Assembly: GCA_029582155.1 (NCBI GenBank)
Contig: CM055898.1
Coordinates: forward strand, 37,891,458 to 37,955,457
Length of the DNA stretch: 64,000 bases
Reading direction: 5' to 3'
Source of the DNA: Panopea generosa
Lineage: Eukaryota > Mollusca > Bivalvia > Adapedonta > Hiatellidae
Part shown: positions 26,757 to 36,876 of the stretch, piece after piece
How the letters are laid out: the number at the start of each line of letters is the position of its first letter
How positions within the stretch are numbered: the stretch's first letter is position 1
Notes under the pieces: generated by a model
The model's database searches: none
What the model was told of the DNA's origin: nothing
The model's input: only the letters and a program-made list of their open reading frames with translations
Made by a program: the position numbers and the translations under genes

Positions 26757-27005
26757 TGATGATATTGCGGCAAAGCAGTCTGTGTTTTAGGAGATGGCAT
26801 TGCAGTAAAGTAGTCGTGTTTAAGTAAATGATATTGCTACAAAGCAGTCTGTGTTTTAGGAGATACTAATACTCCAAAGTAGGCGTGTTGAGGTAGATGA
26901 TATTGTCACAAAGTAATCGTATTTAGGTAGATGATATTGTTACAAAGCGGTCTGTGTTTTAGGAGAAGTGGATGTGTTCGAGTACACGCTTATTTGGCAA
27001 AGTAG
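26757..27005. repeat. Tandem array, ~35/70-nt unit
   Basis: GATGATATTGCGGCAAAGCA followed by GTCTGTGTTTTAGGAGA recurs about three times, alternating with a variant reading AAAGTAGTCGTGTTTAAGTA. This gives a higher-order period of about 70 nt. Confidence 0.75.
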
Positions 27006-27338
27006 CGTTTGTTTAATTTGTTTTGTTTAAATTGTATTGTCTTATGAACAAATATTGCATTTAAGTATATACTGTGTATATCAAACATATCATATACAAC
27101 TAGAAGTAAACATGTTTAGCCGCAACATCTCCCAATAAAATTATTTGTTTAAAAGTCATGTTTAAACATTTTTTCTTGGTTGTAAACTGTCTTTATTCTG
27201 TGCTACGAGCTGTGAAAATACACAATGTAGCAATATCGAAAGAGTTTCTGAGCCTTTATTCGCATGACGCTGCCTACAGCAATATTCTTTAATTTGATTG
27301 TATACATATTGTATAATGACTTATATGTATTAATATGG

Positions 27339-27339
<1 letters not shown>

Positions 27340-27383
<44 letters not shown>

Positions 27384-27396
27384 CACACATATATAT
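27340..27396. repeat. (CA)n(TA)n microsatellite
   Basis: CA dinucleotides with one AAAC interruption, followed by TATATATA. The Cys/Val frame on the minus strand is an artefact. Confidence 0.95.
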
Positions 27397-27934
27397 ATCA
27401 ATGTATTGGATCAAAAATGCAGCTAGGAGCAGCTTAAATGTATAATTCTACTATAACACTAAACTTCTAAAATCATTTTTTATGTAATACAGAAATAAAA
27501 TCGTACATTATTTAAACTTTTTTTGTTCTGACAGTTTTTGTAAGATAATTTGAAAGTATGATTTGTAACTAATATGATTTCAAGTAAGGAAGTAAACCAA
27601 ACTTATTAATTTTTCATATAGTCTAAGACATCATTCATTTAATTCACGTTTTTCCTTTCTATTAGGTTGACACACTTGGTGCTCAGTATAAACAGACTGG
27701 CAGGTTATAACAGGAAACTCATGTAATAGTGTATATGCATGAATTGCCTTGAATGTGATGTGGGTATGAAAACAATTATGAGTATATCTGTATTAATTAT
27801 GTTAAGCTTTCAATCATTTGTTCATTACGATTTCATGATATTTTTCTCAATTTCCCTTATTCATTTTTCAAAGATTCAAACAATCATACAACCTTTAACC
27901 AACTGAAGTTTAAGACACGCATTATATTATTTAC

Positions 27935-28110
27935 TTCTTCATTTATCTATGTTGACCTCTTCATGTTTTATGTTCATCTCTTCGTTTTTGTTGACAGTTT
28001 ACATATTTCAGATTTACCTATGTTAAATACTTCATTTTCCTATTTTGACTTCTTCATTTGGCCATGTTTACTGCTTATTTTGTGTATGTTTGCTACTTTA
28101 TGCTTTTAAA
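27935..28110. repeat. Degenerate ~22-25-nt tandem repeat
   Basis: Repeated CTTCATTTATCTATGTTGAC-like phrases, weakly conserved. Confidence 0.45.
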
Positions 28111-28530
28111 ATCTAGCTTTATAGACAAAACATGATGATACATTTTTTACAATAAGGTTCAAGATAATAGCAAGCGCAAACCGCTGATATAGTAACATAT
28201 ATATTGAACAGACTTAAAACCCTAATGATAAACATGTTACCGGAAGTTGTTCCATGGGGAACTTAACTTTGGCTGCTGTTAAAGTAAAATCTGCAGCTGT
28301 GTATTAAAACAATCACTATGAAAATGAAGGTTTATCTACTGAAATAGAAATGTGAGAATGTTGAAAGATACGTTTTAAAAACGTCGCTTTATACGCCAAA
28401 AGCTCTTTGGTAATCTCATTTTTGCAGCATACTATTACCCTGTCTATTCTGAAGTAGTCCCAGACTGGCACTCTGACTGATTTAATGAGTGGCAGTCTTG
28501 ATTATCAGCGAGGCTTGCTCTTCCTAAAGC

Positions 28531-28712
28531 GGGGTGGTAGTGTAATGGATAGAGTGTTGGCCGCTCACGCCAGAGGTTGTGCGTTCGATTCCCTGTTTGC
28601 CCCGATGACTCTCATAAAACAACACTCAGTACTGGTTCTACCCAGGAAGAAGACTCGAGAGCGTTTCATATAAGCTCTGAGCTTTCATCGCAATCGAGCT
28701 AAAATAAATTAG
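28531..28712 (+). repeat. tRNA-derived SINE, family A
   Basis: The head GGGGTGGTAGTGTAATGGAT has an A-box-like part and the B box GTTCGATTCC at 28583-28592. The body contains CACTCAGTACTGGTTCTACC, CATATAAGCTCTGAGCTTTC and ATCGCAATCGAGCTAAAATA. Head ends pair (GGGG/CCCC), but the anticodon loop lacks the usual T33, so it is not an intact tRNA. Confidence 0.85.
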
Positions 28713-29535
28713 TATTAACTAAAAAACTAAAATACAAACGTATCTTGGCCTTCACCCTGTTGGGTTTACCTTCTTCTTATTAATACTTGTAGATTATTAC
28801 ATCCATATGGTTAAACGTGATTGAGTAAAGATTGATTTGGTGAGTGTACCCGAGTACAATTCATTTTAAACATTGTCGTCTGCTGCTTTACATCTTCCGG
28901 TATAATCCAGTTTACGTGACAGCATGCTTTTACGAAATGTTTCGCATGGTTTGACTTATATTGGAAAATATCGCTTACGTAAAACTGAATATTTTATTGC
29001 TTAAATAAGACTTTATACGTACGTCATGGTAAAATCAATTACGCAGTACTCAACATTTGAATAACAAAATAAGGGTAGGATGAATTTATAGAGCACAAAT
29101 ATTTGTTTAGACATTCCACTTCCACAATACTTAACCAAGGACGACCCTCATACACCTTAAGAACTGATGTATCCAGGCAGTTATTTTATTTTTATACGAG
29201 TAGGTCACTTTGTCTACAGCAAAATCAGCTTCACTGATACAGGGGCTGTATGAAGAGACTCGTTTTGATAAGTTAGCGTCTGTTTGGACATCTCCCCTTT
29301 GTCTATTCCCGGGGTCAGCGTCATTCTTACAGCACCATTACAGTAACACCTCGCGCTATATTGTTGGCAAAAATTGTAATTTTTACAAAGTGTTAGACGC
29401 GCAAAGTACACATCGTTGTGAAGGATTATTTTATCAATTAGAGTATTAAATTTACGTTGAATCGGTGATTGATATCAAAGTAGGAACTGTTTATAAGGAT
29501 GCTATATAGTTGATTTAACATTTAATCATTAGATT

Positions 29536-30776
29536 ATGTCTTGAAGGAGAGGTAGACGCAGGACTAGTCGTGGCGGTAGGAGAAATGGTTCCTCGTCGCC
29601 ATCAGAGAGACACGACAGCAAATATCGAAGTCGTTCTCCTCGTTCATCAAGATCATCACCAACTATCGACCAAAGCCTACCAGCCAATTGGACTACCGCC
29701 AAATTAAAGGTAGAGCTGCACAATAGAGGGGGCAATTTGCCGAGTACTACGCCGCATAAAACCTTACTCAAAATGTTCAAACAGCTGTCGGACAACGATC
29801 AGCAAGCTATTAATAGTAAGGCAGTTAACGCATCGCTTGATGAGCCTAGTGGTACGCACTGCCCACAAACTGATGAAGTAACTAACAAAAATGGCAACGC
29901 ACACGACAGTAGTAGAACGTTAGATGTACACCATCTTCAGCAAGAGATTAGTGCCATGTAAGCAAACTTGGCACATATTTTACAACAATTGAAAGAGGTA
30001 GGCCTACAATTAACAACAATGAATCGTCTTCAAATTAACAATTGTCTGGCGATTTTGCGGCTATGGCTCCGTTGAACGTTCGAGATGTAAATGTAAATAA
30101 GCGACGGCCCATAGATGAACTTCCGCCAGTGAATATAATACCTCAAAAGGTACGGAATGATATACTGGCCCATAGACACATCAATTTTGCTATGCTCCTC
30201 ATACCCGGAATGTACTGCAGCACCGAGACACAGATCATTAATCAGCATGGTCAGCAAGTAGTGATTCGGTCTGGTGACCATAGGCTGAACAGGCAACTGA
30301 CAATTGAAGAGTTCAGGGCTGCTTTCACTAAATTCAAGAATGTAGTATGCGAAGTGGAACCACATAGGCGCATAGAATTAGAGTCCATATGCGGATCTAA
30401 TCGATGGTATGTAACGGCAGCATGGTGGAACCCATTTGTTTCGAATACAATACTGCTTGCTACAGGAAGGCAGAACAATATGAGACCCAAAGGATCGCAG
30501 TTGACTGGTCTTCCTGCGATACTAATTTCGAGACTACGGAACATAACATGTGACGGGTGCCACAGCTCTGAGCACACAACTGTCTTCTGTCCAATGATTG
30601 CCCACAAAATGACCACTGCAGGCCCAAAAGACAAGTATATGCAAAGGTATCCGGTATGCTCAGCCCCTGCTACTAGCCAGTACCAGGGTACAAGGATGGA
30701 CGTCATGGAAGGCCAAGAAATTTTCATAACGGCAAAGAAATTTGTATCAAATTCAATGCTACAAGTTGTTCTGTAA
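29536..30776 (+). pseudogene. Gag-like ORF remnant with SAP domain (DIRS-like element)
   Basis: The frame opens at ATG 29536 but meets TGA two codons later. It then reads an RS-rich stretch and WTTAKLKVELHNRGG near 29690-29730, which fits the SAP DNA-binding motif. A TAA follows at 29959, then a frameshift before 30042. From 30042 to 30776 a 244-codon frame encodes a gag-like region (LTIEEFRAAFTKFKN, EPHRRIELES, and CDGCHSSEHTTVFC with Cys/His spacing). In intact relatives this protein packages the RNA. Confidence 0.75.
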
Positions 30777-31760
30777 ACCATCATAATTCGAATATCATTC
30801 ATGTTTGTGAAATTTGCAAGGTCGGCGACCACCCTGCCTATGAATGCCAAAGCAGAAAACCGACTTCTAAGCCTGCCCTTACAAGGAGACAATGTCCCGA
30901 ATTCCAACTAAATTTGCAAGCCTCTACACCAATTAATGTTGACAACCTGGAGAAAGAGTTGCTTCACAATCCCGACAAGCAGTTTGTTGCTCAATTGATA
31001 AATGGTCTACGGTATGGATTTGATACTGGAATAAAAGAACCTCCAACTGAAAACCAACAGTGTAAGAACTTGAAATCGGCTATGAAACAGCCAGAAGTTG
31101 TATTAAACTTACTACAGAAGAAATTTGAAAGTGGTTATATGATTGGACCTTCAGTGAACCACCATTCAATGCTTATAGGATCAACCCAACTGGCTTAGTG
31201 GAAAGTTAATATTCAAAACAGAACAGGCTTATTGTTGACCTTAGTGCACCACATGACAGTATATAACACTCTGGTGTAAATAATGTCATTGACAAAATAC
31301 TCTGTTTCATATGTTAGGGGTGATGGTGCTATAAAAGTTATTAAGGACTGTGGTCAAGGAGGATACTTTGTAAAACTGATAAAGTTGACGCTTTCAAACT
31401 GATTCCTATCAAACCAGACTTATGGCCGTTTCATGGAATTTCCTGGGATAAAATTCTACTTTTTCAAAAGGCTTTGTTTTGGTTCAAGGAGCAGTCCCAA
31501 TTTTTTTTTACATTATTGTCTGAAGCGATTAATTGGATAGCCACGAATAAATATAGAATTTTAAACTTATTATATCTTCTCGATGACTTTTTATCAATTA
31601 TACCCAGCAATTATGATGGACATCGAAATATCGGTTTTTGACACACGTATTTGGAACTCTAAATATAAACATCCACCCTAAAAAAAACTTTGGGCCTAGA
31701 TACAAGTATGACATTCCTTGGAATTGACTTGGACTCAAATGAAATGCTTGCTACCCTGCC
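30731..31760 (+). pseudogene. Zinc-knuckle and reverse transcriptase remnant (DIRS-like element)
   Basis: This frame overlaps the end of the gag frame. It starts with GKEICIKFN and a C-x2-C-x4-H-type cluster near 30800-30870, then TPINVDNLEKELL, NPDKQFVAQLINGLRYGFDTG and KQPEVVLNLLQKKF, all typical of DIRS reverse transcriptases. A frame change occurs near 31165, after which YRINPTG, RLIVDLSAPHDS (about 31224-31262), KTDKVDAFKLIPI (about 31375-31415) and the catalytic-type YLLDDFL (31573-31593) follow between further stops. It is non-functional. Confidence 0.8.
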
Positions 31761-31939
31761 ATGGGAAAAAATGACAGAATAAGGATGATCCTAAATGATG
31801 TTTGCGATAATAAAATCAATCACAAAGCGAAAACTGCTGTGCGTGTTAGGGTATCTTAATTTCGCTTTGCACGTTATCGTGCAAGGGAAGAGCTTCGTAT
31901 TATATCTACTTACACTGGCGTCATCTGTAAAATAATGGC

Positions 31940-32507
31940 ATCATCATGTGAAACTTAATAAAGACTGTCTCTTGGATATTAATATGTGGAGATACTTTCT
32001 GAAAAATTTAAATGGGAAATCTTTTTTCTATGATGACAATATCACAGAATCAGCCGACATGCAATTGTATACGGAAGCAAGTGGCAAACACAGGTATGGT
32101 GGTAATTACCAAGGAAAATGTTTTTTTTCCGAAGCATGGCCTGAAGACCCACTGTAGCTAGAAGAACTCAATATGTCAATAGCTCTGATGGAGCTAATTC
32201 CAATCGACGTCAGTGTGATGTTGTGGCACAGCGTATGAGCCAAGAAACGAATTGTATTTCATTGTGACAATCAAGCAACAGTAGCGATAATTACAGTTAA
32301 TCGCCAGCTATCATGAAACTGATGCGCAGATTAACCGGGTGCGTAGCAAAAGGCAATTTTATCATACATGCAAAGTATATTTCAGGAAGAAACAATGTAC
32401 TAAGTGATTGTCTCTCTCGTTTGCAGATAAACGACAATTGGCCCCCAACGCCGACAAATACCAGACAAAAGTGCCACCACTGTCAGAACTTTATCTGTCC
32501 TAGATGA
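31940..32507 (+). pseudogene. RNase H remnant (DIRS-like element)
   Basis: LYTEASGKHRYGG near 32065-32105 corresponds to the first RNase H block, with E where D is usual. RIVFHCDNQATVAII (about 32249-32292) is the block with the second acidic residue. AKYISGRNNVLSDCLSRLQ (about 32370-32427) is the C-terminal block with the last acidic residue. The three pieces lie in different frames, so this is a pseudogene. Confidence 0.75.
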
Positions 32508-32760
32508 TACAGTGTACAACATATGGGATGCTGCTTTGACAGAAGGTACTATTAGTCTTTAAACATCAGCTTATAAACTTTTCAAGAGATTCTTGGAGCA
32601 GCATTCATTGTGGCAAGATTATAAACCAGTAACCCCACCGGTTAATGAACAAACCCTCATTTTGTTGTATCCACACAAATAAGCATTCATCTCACTCAAC
32701 ATCGTCTATGCATGTAGCATGGCCACGTGAGGTATTTATTCACGTGCTACTGCGTCTCAA
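32490..32760 (+). pseudogene. Truncated tyrosine recombinase N-terminus (DIRS-like element)
   Basis: The frame reads TVYNIWDAALTEGTISL, a TAA stop, then SAYKLFKRFLEQHSLW and PVNEQTLILF. This resembles the SAM-like N-terminal domain of the tyrosine recombinases that follow RNase H in DIRS elements. Similarity fades by about 32760, and the catalytic R-H-R-Y domain is not visible, so the 3' part appears deleted or decayed. Confidence 0.6.
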
Positions 32761-32769
32761 AATGTTTTA

Positions 32770-35440
32770 AAATTAAACGATGCAGGTAATTGCAATAATC
32801 GTAATTATATAGCATTCCTTGAAACGTAACTACATATATAGTTTGTCTAGAAGAATAAAAGTATAACTGCTGTTGGTGTATTTGCAACCGATGAAAACAA
32901 CTTTTCAATACAACTTTTTAGTACAAAAACGTTTGTATTTTCTGTTACGCGTGTCTGATTTATCTCTTTCTTCGTCGTTGAAAACCAATGATTTTTCGTG
33001 GTTTGGGAGTTGGTGGGAACAGGACTTTTCGATGGAGATAACATTATAGTTAACCCTCGTCGGGGTCTCGCAGTATAGTTTGCCTTTCATTAAGTACCTC
33101 TTTCGGCCCAATCGTTCAAAGTTTTATCCTCATAAATTTGTAAGTTTTGGAATTTGTTGTACCTGTTATAGTGTATTCTATAATGTCTTAAAAATATTTT
33201 AAAATTTTCGTACTATTTGCACGAGTGATCATTCACTTGATTCCTTATACCATTTAAGAGACAACATATATTTAATTCATTATCCTGCTTAGCATATGTG
33301 CTCATTCCTTCTTACTAATTTCAAATTGATTATTCACTCTCCTTTTGCACACTGTTAATTGATGTCAAACTAGCGTACAGTTATATTAACTTTTTGCATT
33401 AATTTAATAATTCCTATTTCCAACACAAACCGAAATCTTAACTTATTGAATATATGTAACTTGCCACGCTTGCTCAAGCTGTGCATACATGTATGAATAA
33501 ATGTTTAAAAAATATATATGTTTATTCCTCAAACATATGCCAACAAGAAAACTTATTAGGAGAAACGCAAAATAAATGAAGTTTCAAATGATTACAAGTT
33601 GCTTAGGTATATGATAAAATAATAAATACCACATCACTATATGCGCTGTTTCAATACTAAGCCCATCAACTGCTCCCGCGTCGTACAGGCTCCCCAGGAG
33701 TGTAGCGTAATTGCAGCAATTTAAGTTTTACGACATACTTTGGGTGTTGGCTGCCAGTATGTCGCAAAACTTACATTTTGTTGGCGCTATTTGAATCTTG
33801 CATCTCTTTTAAAGGCACATTATTGAAATATAATAACTTATACAGATGTTTGTTATTTGTTTAGACACGAAATACGTCTATACAGCAATAAATTAATGCT
33901 ATATACCACTCGTACATCGGTTTTGCTACATATACTGTAATTGATACCAGAAATAGTGGACCGATTGATATGTTAACGCTAGAAAAGTTTTTTTAGAAAA
34001 AGATCAAAATAATATGAAATATTTATACTCTAATGTGGAAAGCGCTATTATCTCAAGTTTTTTAATAATGATACATTAAAAACCAGGACCACGTTATAGC
34101 GTAAAGCGCTGTTAGTTTGAATCATGAAATTAATTTGAGCTGCAAAGCATTTTAAACTCGTTCCGGTTATAGAAACAGTGTTAGTATGAATCTAGTATAA
34201 ATTTACATTATTCTGATAAACTAAAAAAAATGATTTATTATAAACATTTTATAATTTATTTTAGAATAGAGTTAAGTAAATGTATTATTTACATCTTGAT
34301 ATATTTAAATATTTGATTGTTTTAAAAGAAATCATTGTAAAAAGCATACTTGTTCAAGGATTATACAACTGCCTGGAAGCAACGTATCACCTTAAGCCTG
34401 TTTGTCTGTACCATGAATCTGTCGAGTAATAACAATTGATTATGGAGTCCTGTAATACCATCAGAGTAATGTCTCTTGCAACAGCTATGGTAAATGAATC
34501 ATCACTAGAAAGGCGATGCATATGTTAGTACGTGAATCTCAACATGAATACATTCGAGACTTTAAAATTTTAAATTGGGTTAGTGGCATTTTTAATAAAT
34601 ATCAGAGGAATTTCATGTTATAATTATGAAAAAATAAACAGTTCTCAACCCAGTAGTTCGCAAATATTCTCAATACTAAACATATAATAAACTATAAAAA
34701 CATAACCTGGTGAAGATTCAGTCATATTGTTTTAACCAAGTTGACACTCAAACTCTTATGACAAAAGTTAAAGCCTAAAACTAATTCAATATACATTTGG
34801 TCGTGTTTTGAGTTTTTAGATATATACAAAGCAAGGTTACTGTTTCTGAAACCCGGTTTAGCCCGGTTAGTTTGTAATGCCAATGATGGAGCACTCTGCT
34901 TTTGTCGTTTGAGCCACAGTACGATGCCACTTTGTAAAGCCGCTGCACATCACGAAAAACTACGTTTGAGAAAGAGCATAAGACATAATGAGAGGATAAA
35001 AAAGAACACATCCAGGACGATAACCTATTACAAAATGTTCGATGCAGGAGTGTCAGGAGACATTTTTCTTATATTAACCTTGTTTAATATCACTTCCGAT
35101 TATTTTGAGACGTCACGTCATATAAGACTCACGGAAACTATTATGTCCGATTGTTTTCGTTCCTTACAGAGGTGATGTATTGAATAAATGCTACCTGAGA
35201 TGTGTGATTAAACGAATCTTACGTTTATTATTGACTTTATTTAACAAGTTAGAGACTCGTATAATATTAATTGACTGTGCTTGATATTTAATAATAACTA
35301 AGCACTCTTGTACGATTTTCTATCTGTTAGTTGGTTTTATTGATTCTGTGCATGAAGGTTTATGAACTTACGCAACTAGTATCACCTTAAACATTATTAT
35401 ATTTCAGAGAAAGAATCGAATGAGTTGCGGGATCTCATAA
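32770..35440. other. AT-rich intergenic DNA
   Basis: Minus-strand frames at 32847-33111 are short, overlap each other and lack a known domain. They lie just past the DIRS-like remnants and may be decayed 3' element sequence. The hairpin at 33723 is the only clear structure. Confidence 0.4.
33723..33771. repeat. Near-perfect hairpin, 17-bp arms
   Basis: AAGTTTTACGACATACT (33723-33739) and AGTATGTCGCAAAACTT (33755-33771) are complementary with one mismatch around a 15-nt loop. No run of T follows that would suggest a terminator. Confidence 0.8.
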
Positions 35441-35443
35441 AAA

Positions 35444-35688
35444 CAGTCCCCAGTTTCACTTAACATCTCAACTTGAGATTTTCCTCAACTCATTTTTTAA
35501 ATGCTTTCACTCTTTTGCATCAATTTAATACTTTTGCATGCTAGTTTTAGCCAATGAAAAAGACTTGTTATTATTTCAATTGTGTTAAATCATTTAATGT
35601 GTAATGAGTTTAAGTTGTCATTTAAAGAAATTGAGATATTTGAGTTGAAGAGAAACATAGCTTGAGATGTTTATTGAAACCGGCCCCA
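35444..35688. mobile_element. Miniature inverted-repeat element (MITE-like)
   Basis: The left end CAGTCCCCAGTTTCACTTAA and the right end, whose complement reads GGGGCCGGTTTCAATAAACA, share TTTCA, AACATCTCAA and CAACTCA at corresponding positions over about 50 bp. The interior is non-coding AT-rich DNA. The transposon superfamily is not assigned. Confidence 0.7.
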
Positions 35689-36106
35689 GAGCCTAAAACA
35701 TCACTGTGACTGATAATACATCAACTTTAATGTCTTAATCTTGGTTTGTATAAAGAACTCTTCAACTAAGGCAATAGCACAGCAAAATGTTTATCTAAAC
35801 ATGTGATTTCCATATCTATTTTATGAAGCAACCATTGTTATTGATTTTTATCTGGGATTTTGAAAGTCAATTGTAAATTCTTTGTTTAATTTATCATAGA
35901 ACTGAATAAAAAATCTAATCAAATAATCAACTTTTTGATCAATTTGGGGCACGGTTAAAATGTGGAAATATGAAGTTATATATTCGAATGTTTTTTAAGT
36001 CAGTTTCTTTGCATATTAAGTTATCTACATTAAATTTTGTAAGTTTTGATATCATAATGTTACTAATTGCTACTTTATATCCAGAGTACGATGAACATTT
36101 GGTTAT

Positions 36107-36332
36107 TCTGTAAAACGGACCCAGCTGTCTCGATTGATTCCGTTAGGTATCGATGTTAGGAAAGCCTCATTTGAGCACGTTAAATGGTCAGTGGCTTCAA
36201 CTGAAAGTTTGGATGACGTAACAGTGTAGTAAGTGTTCATTTGCTATGAATCGTTGGACAGGCAAATTATTCCCTGCTTTTACATTGGGTTAATAGACCT
36301 GATTCAAGAGATATCAGGTTCTGGGATAGACT
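36107..36332 (+). repeat. Dispersed ~230-bp repeat, copy 2, just upstream of the SLC22-like gene
   Basis: Matches 23581-23810 along its whole length, from TCTGTAAAACGGAC to CTGGTTCTGGGATAGACTAA with small gaps. It carries TGACGTAA (36214-36221) where the other copy has a perfect CRE, TGACGTCA. It ends about 400 bp before the SLC22 start codon, so it may lie in or near the promoter. Confidence 0.8.
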
Positions 36333-36730
36333 AATATTTAGTAGATTTAGAAACACATATTTGTTTCTTGATTTTCCATGATCTTAACTCGGTCAATGAT
36401 GTTATCCATCTATCTAATGTGAAGGACGGAATTATAGACATGGCTATACTATCCTACATGCAGCACAGCTAAATTGTAAATGTGTATATTAAAGTATATT
36501 TAATAATTGAAAAAAAAACTAATATCAAATAAGAATATCCATAGCATACAGATTTGAATTACTGTGAGTTTGCATGAAAGTTTGTTTCAATACAGTACAT
36601 AGCATTCAAATACACTTCTGTCGCATACGGTATCACTATGTCTACATTGACCGTCGGCTGTTATCTTTAGTACACTAGTAAAGAAAAAAGACGCATTGTG
36701 TGTTTGCAGCTAAAGTGATAGAGAGGCAAC

Positions 36731-36876
36731 ATGACAACATTTGACGATATTCTAAAGGAAATTGGCGAGTTTGGATCTTACCAGAAACGATTATATTTCC
36801 TGTTATGTCTGCCAAGTTTTACTCTGGCATCTCTTTTGGTGGCAAATGTTTTTATACTTGGTGTACCGGACCACAG
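36731..36876 (+). CDS. SLC22-like exon 1: N-terminus and first membrane segment
   Basis: Encodes residues 1-48 plus two bases of codon 49. It has the family's opening pattern, FDDILKEIGEFGSYQKRLYF, followed by a hydrophobic stretch and PDH before the junction. The donor is CACAG|GTATAG. A possible non-coding upstream exon may join at the TTTGCAG acceptor ending at 36709, which would place the transcription start further upstream. Confidence 0.9.

Larger units (their letters stand above)
29536..32760 (+). mobile_element. Degenerate DIRS-like (tyrosine-recombinase) retrotransposon
   Basis: Recognisable in order are an Arg/Ser-rich stretch and SAP domain, a gag-like region, a zinc-knuckle-like Cys/His cluster, reverse transcriptase, RNase H and the beginning of a tyrosine recombinase. 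The order and the signature phrases (RLIVDLSAPHDS, YLLDDFL, HCDNQA, GRNNVLSDCLSRLQ) are those of DIRS-type elements of invertebrates. The coding frames are broken by several stops and frameshifts, so the copy is dead. I could not identify terminal repeats, so the outer limits are only those of the recognisable coding remnants. Confidence 0.85.

Noticed and set aside
28531-28605. Intact tRNA gene
   Set aside because: The anticodon loop lacks T33 and the sequence continues into a SINE body found in other copies.
29210-29449. 79-codon frame upstream of the DIRS-like element
   Set aside because: No recognisable domain and overlapped by an equally long minus-strand frame. It may be decayed element sequence, but that cannot be shown.
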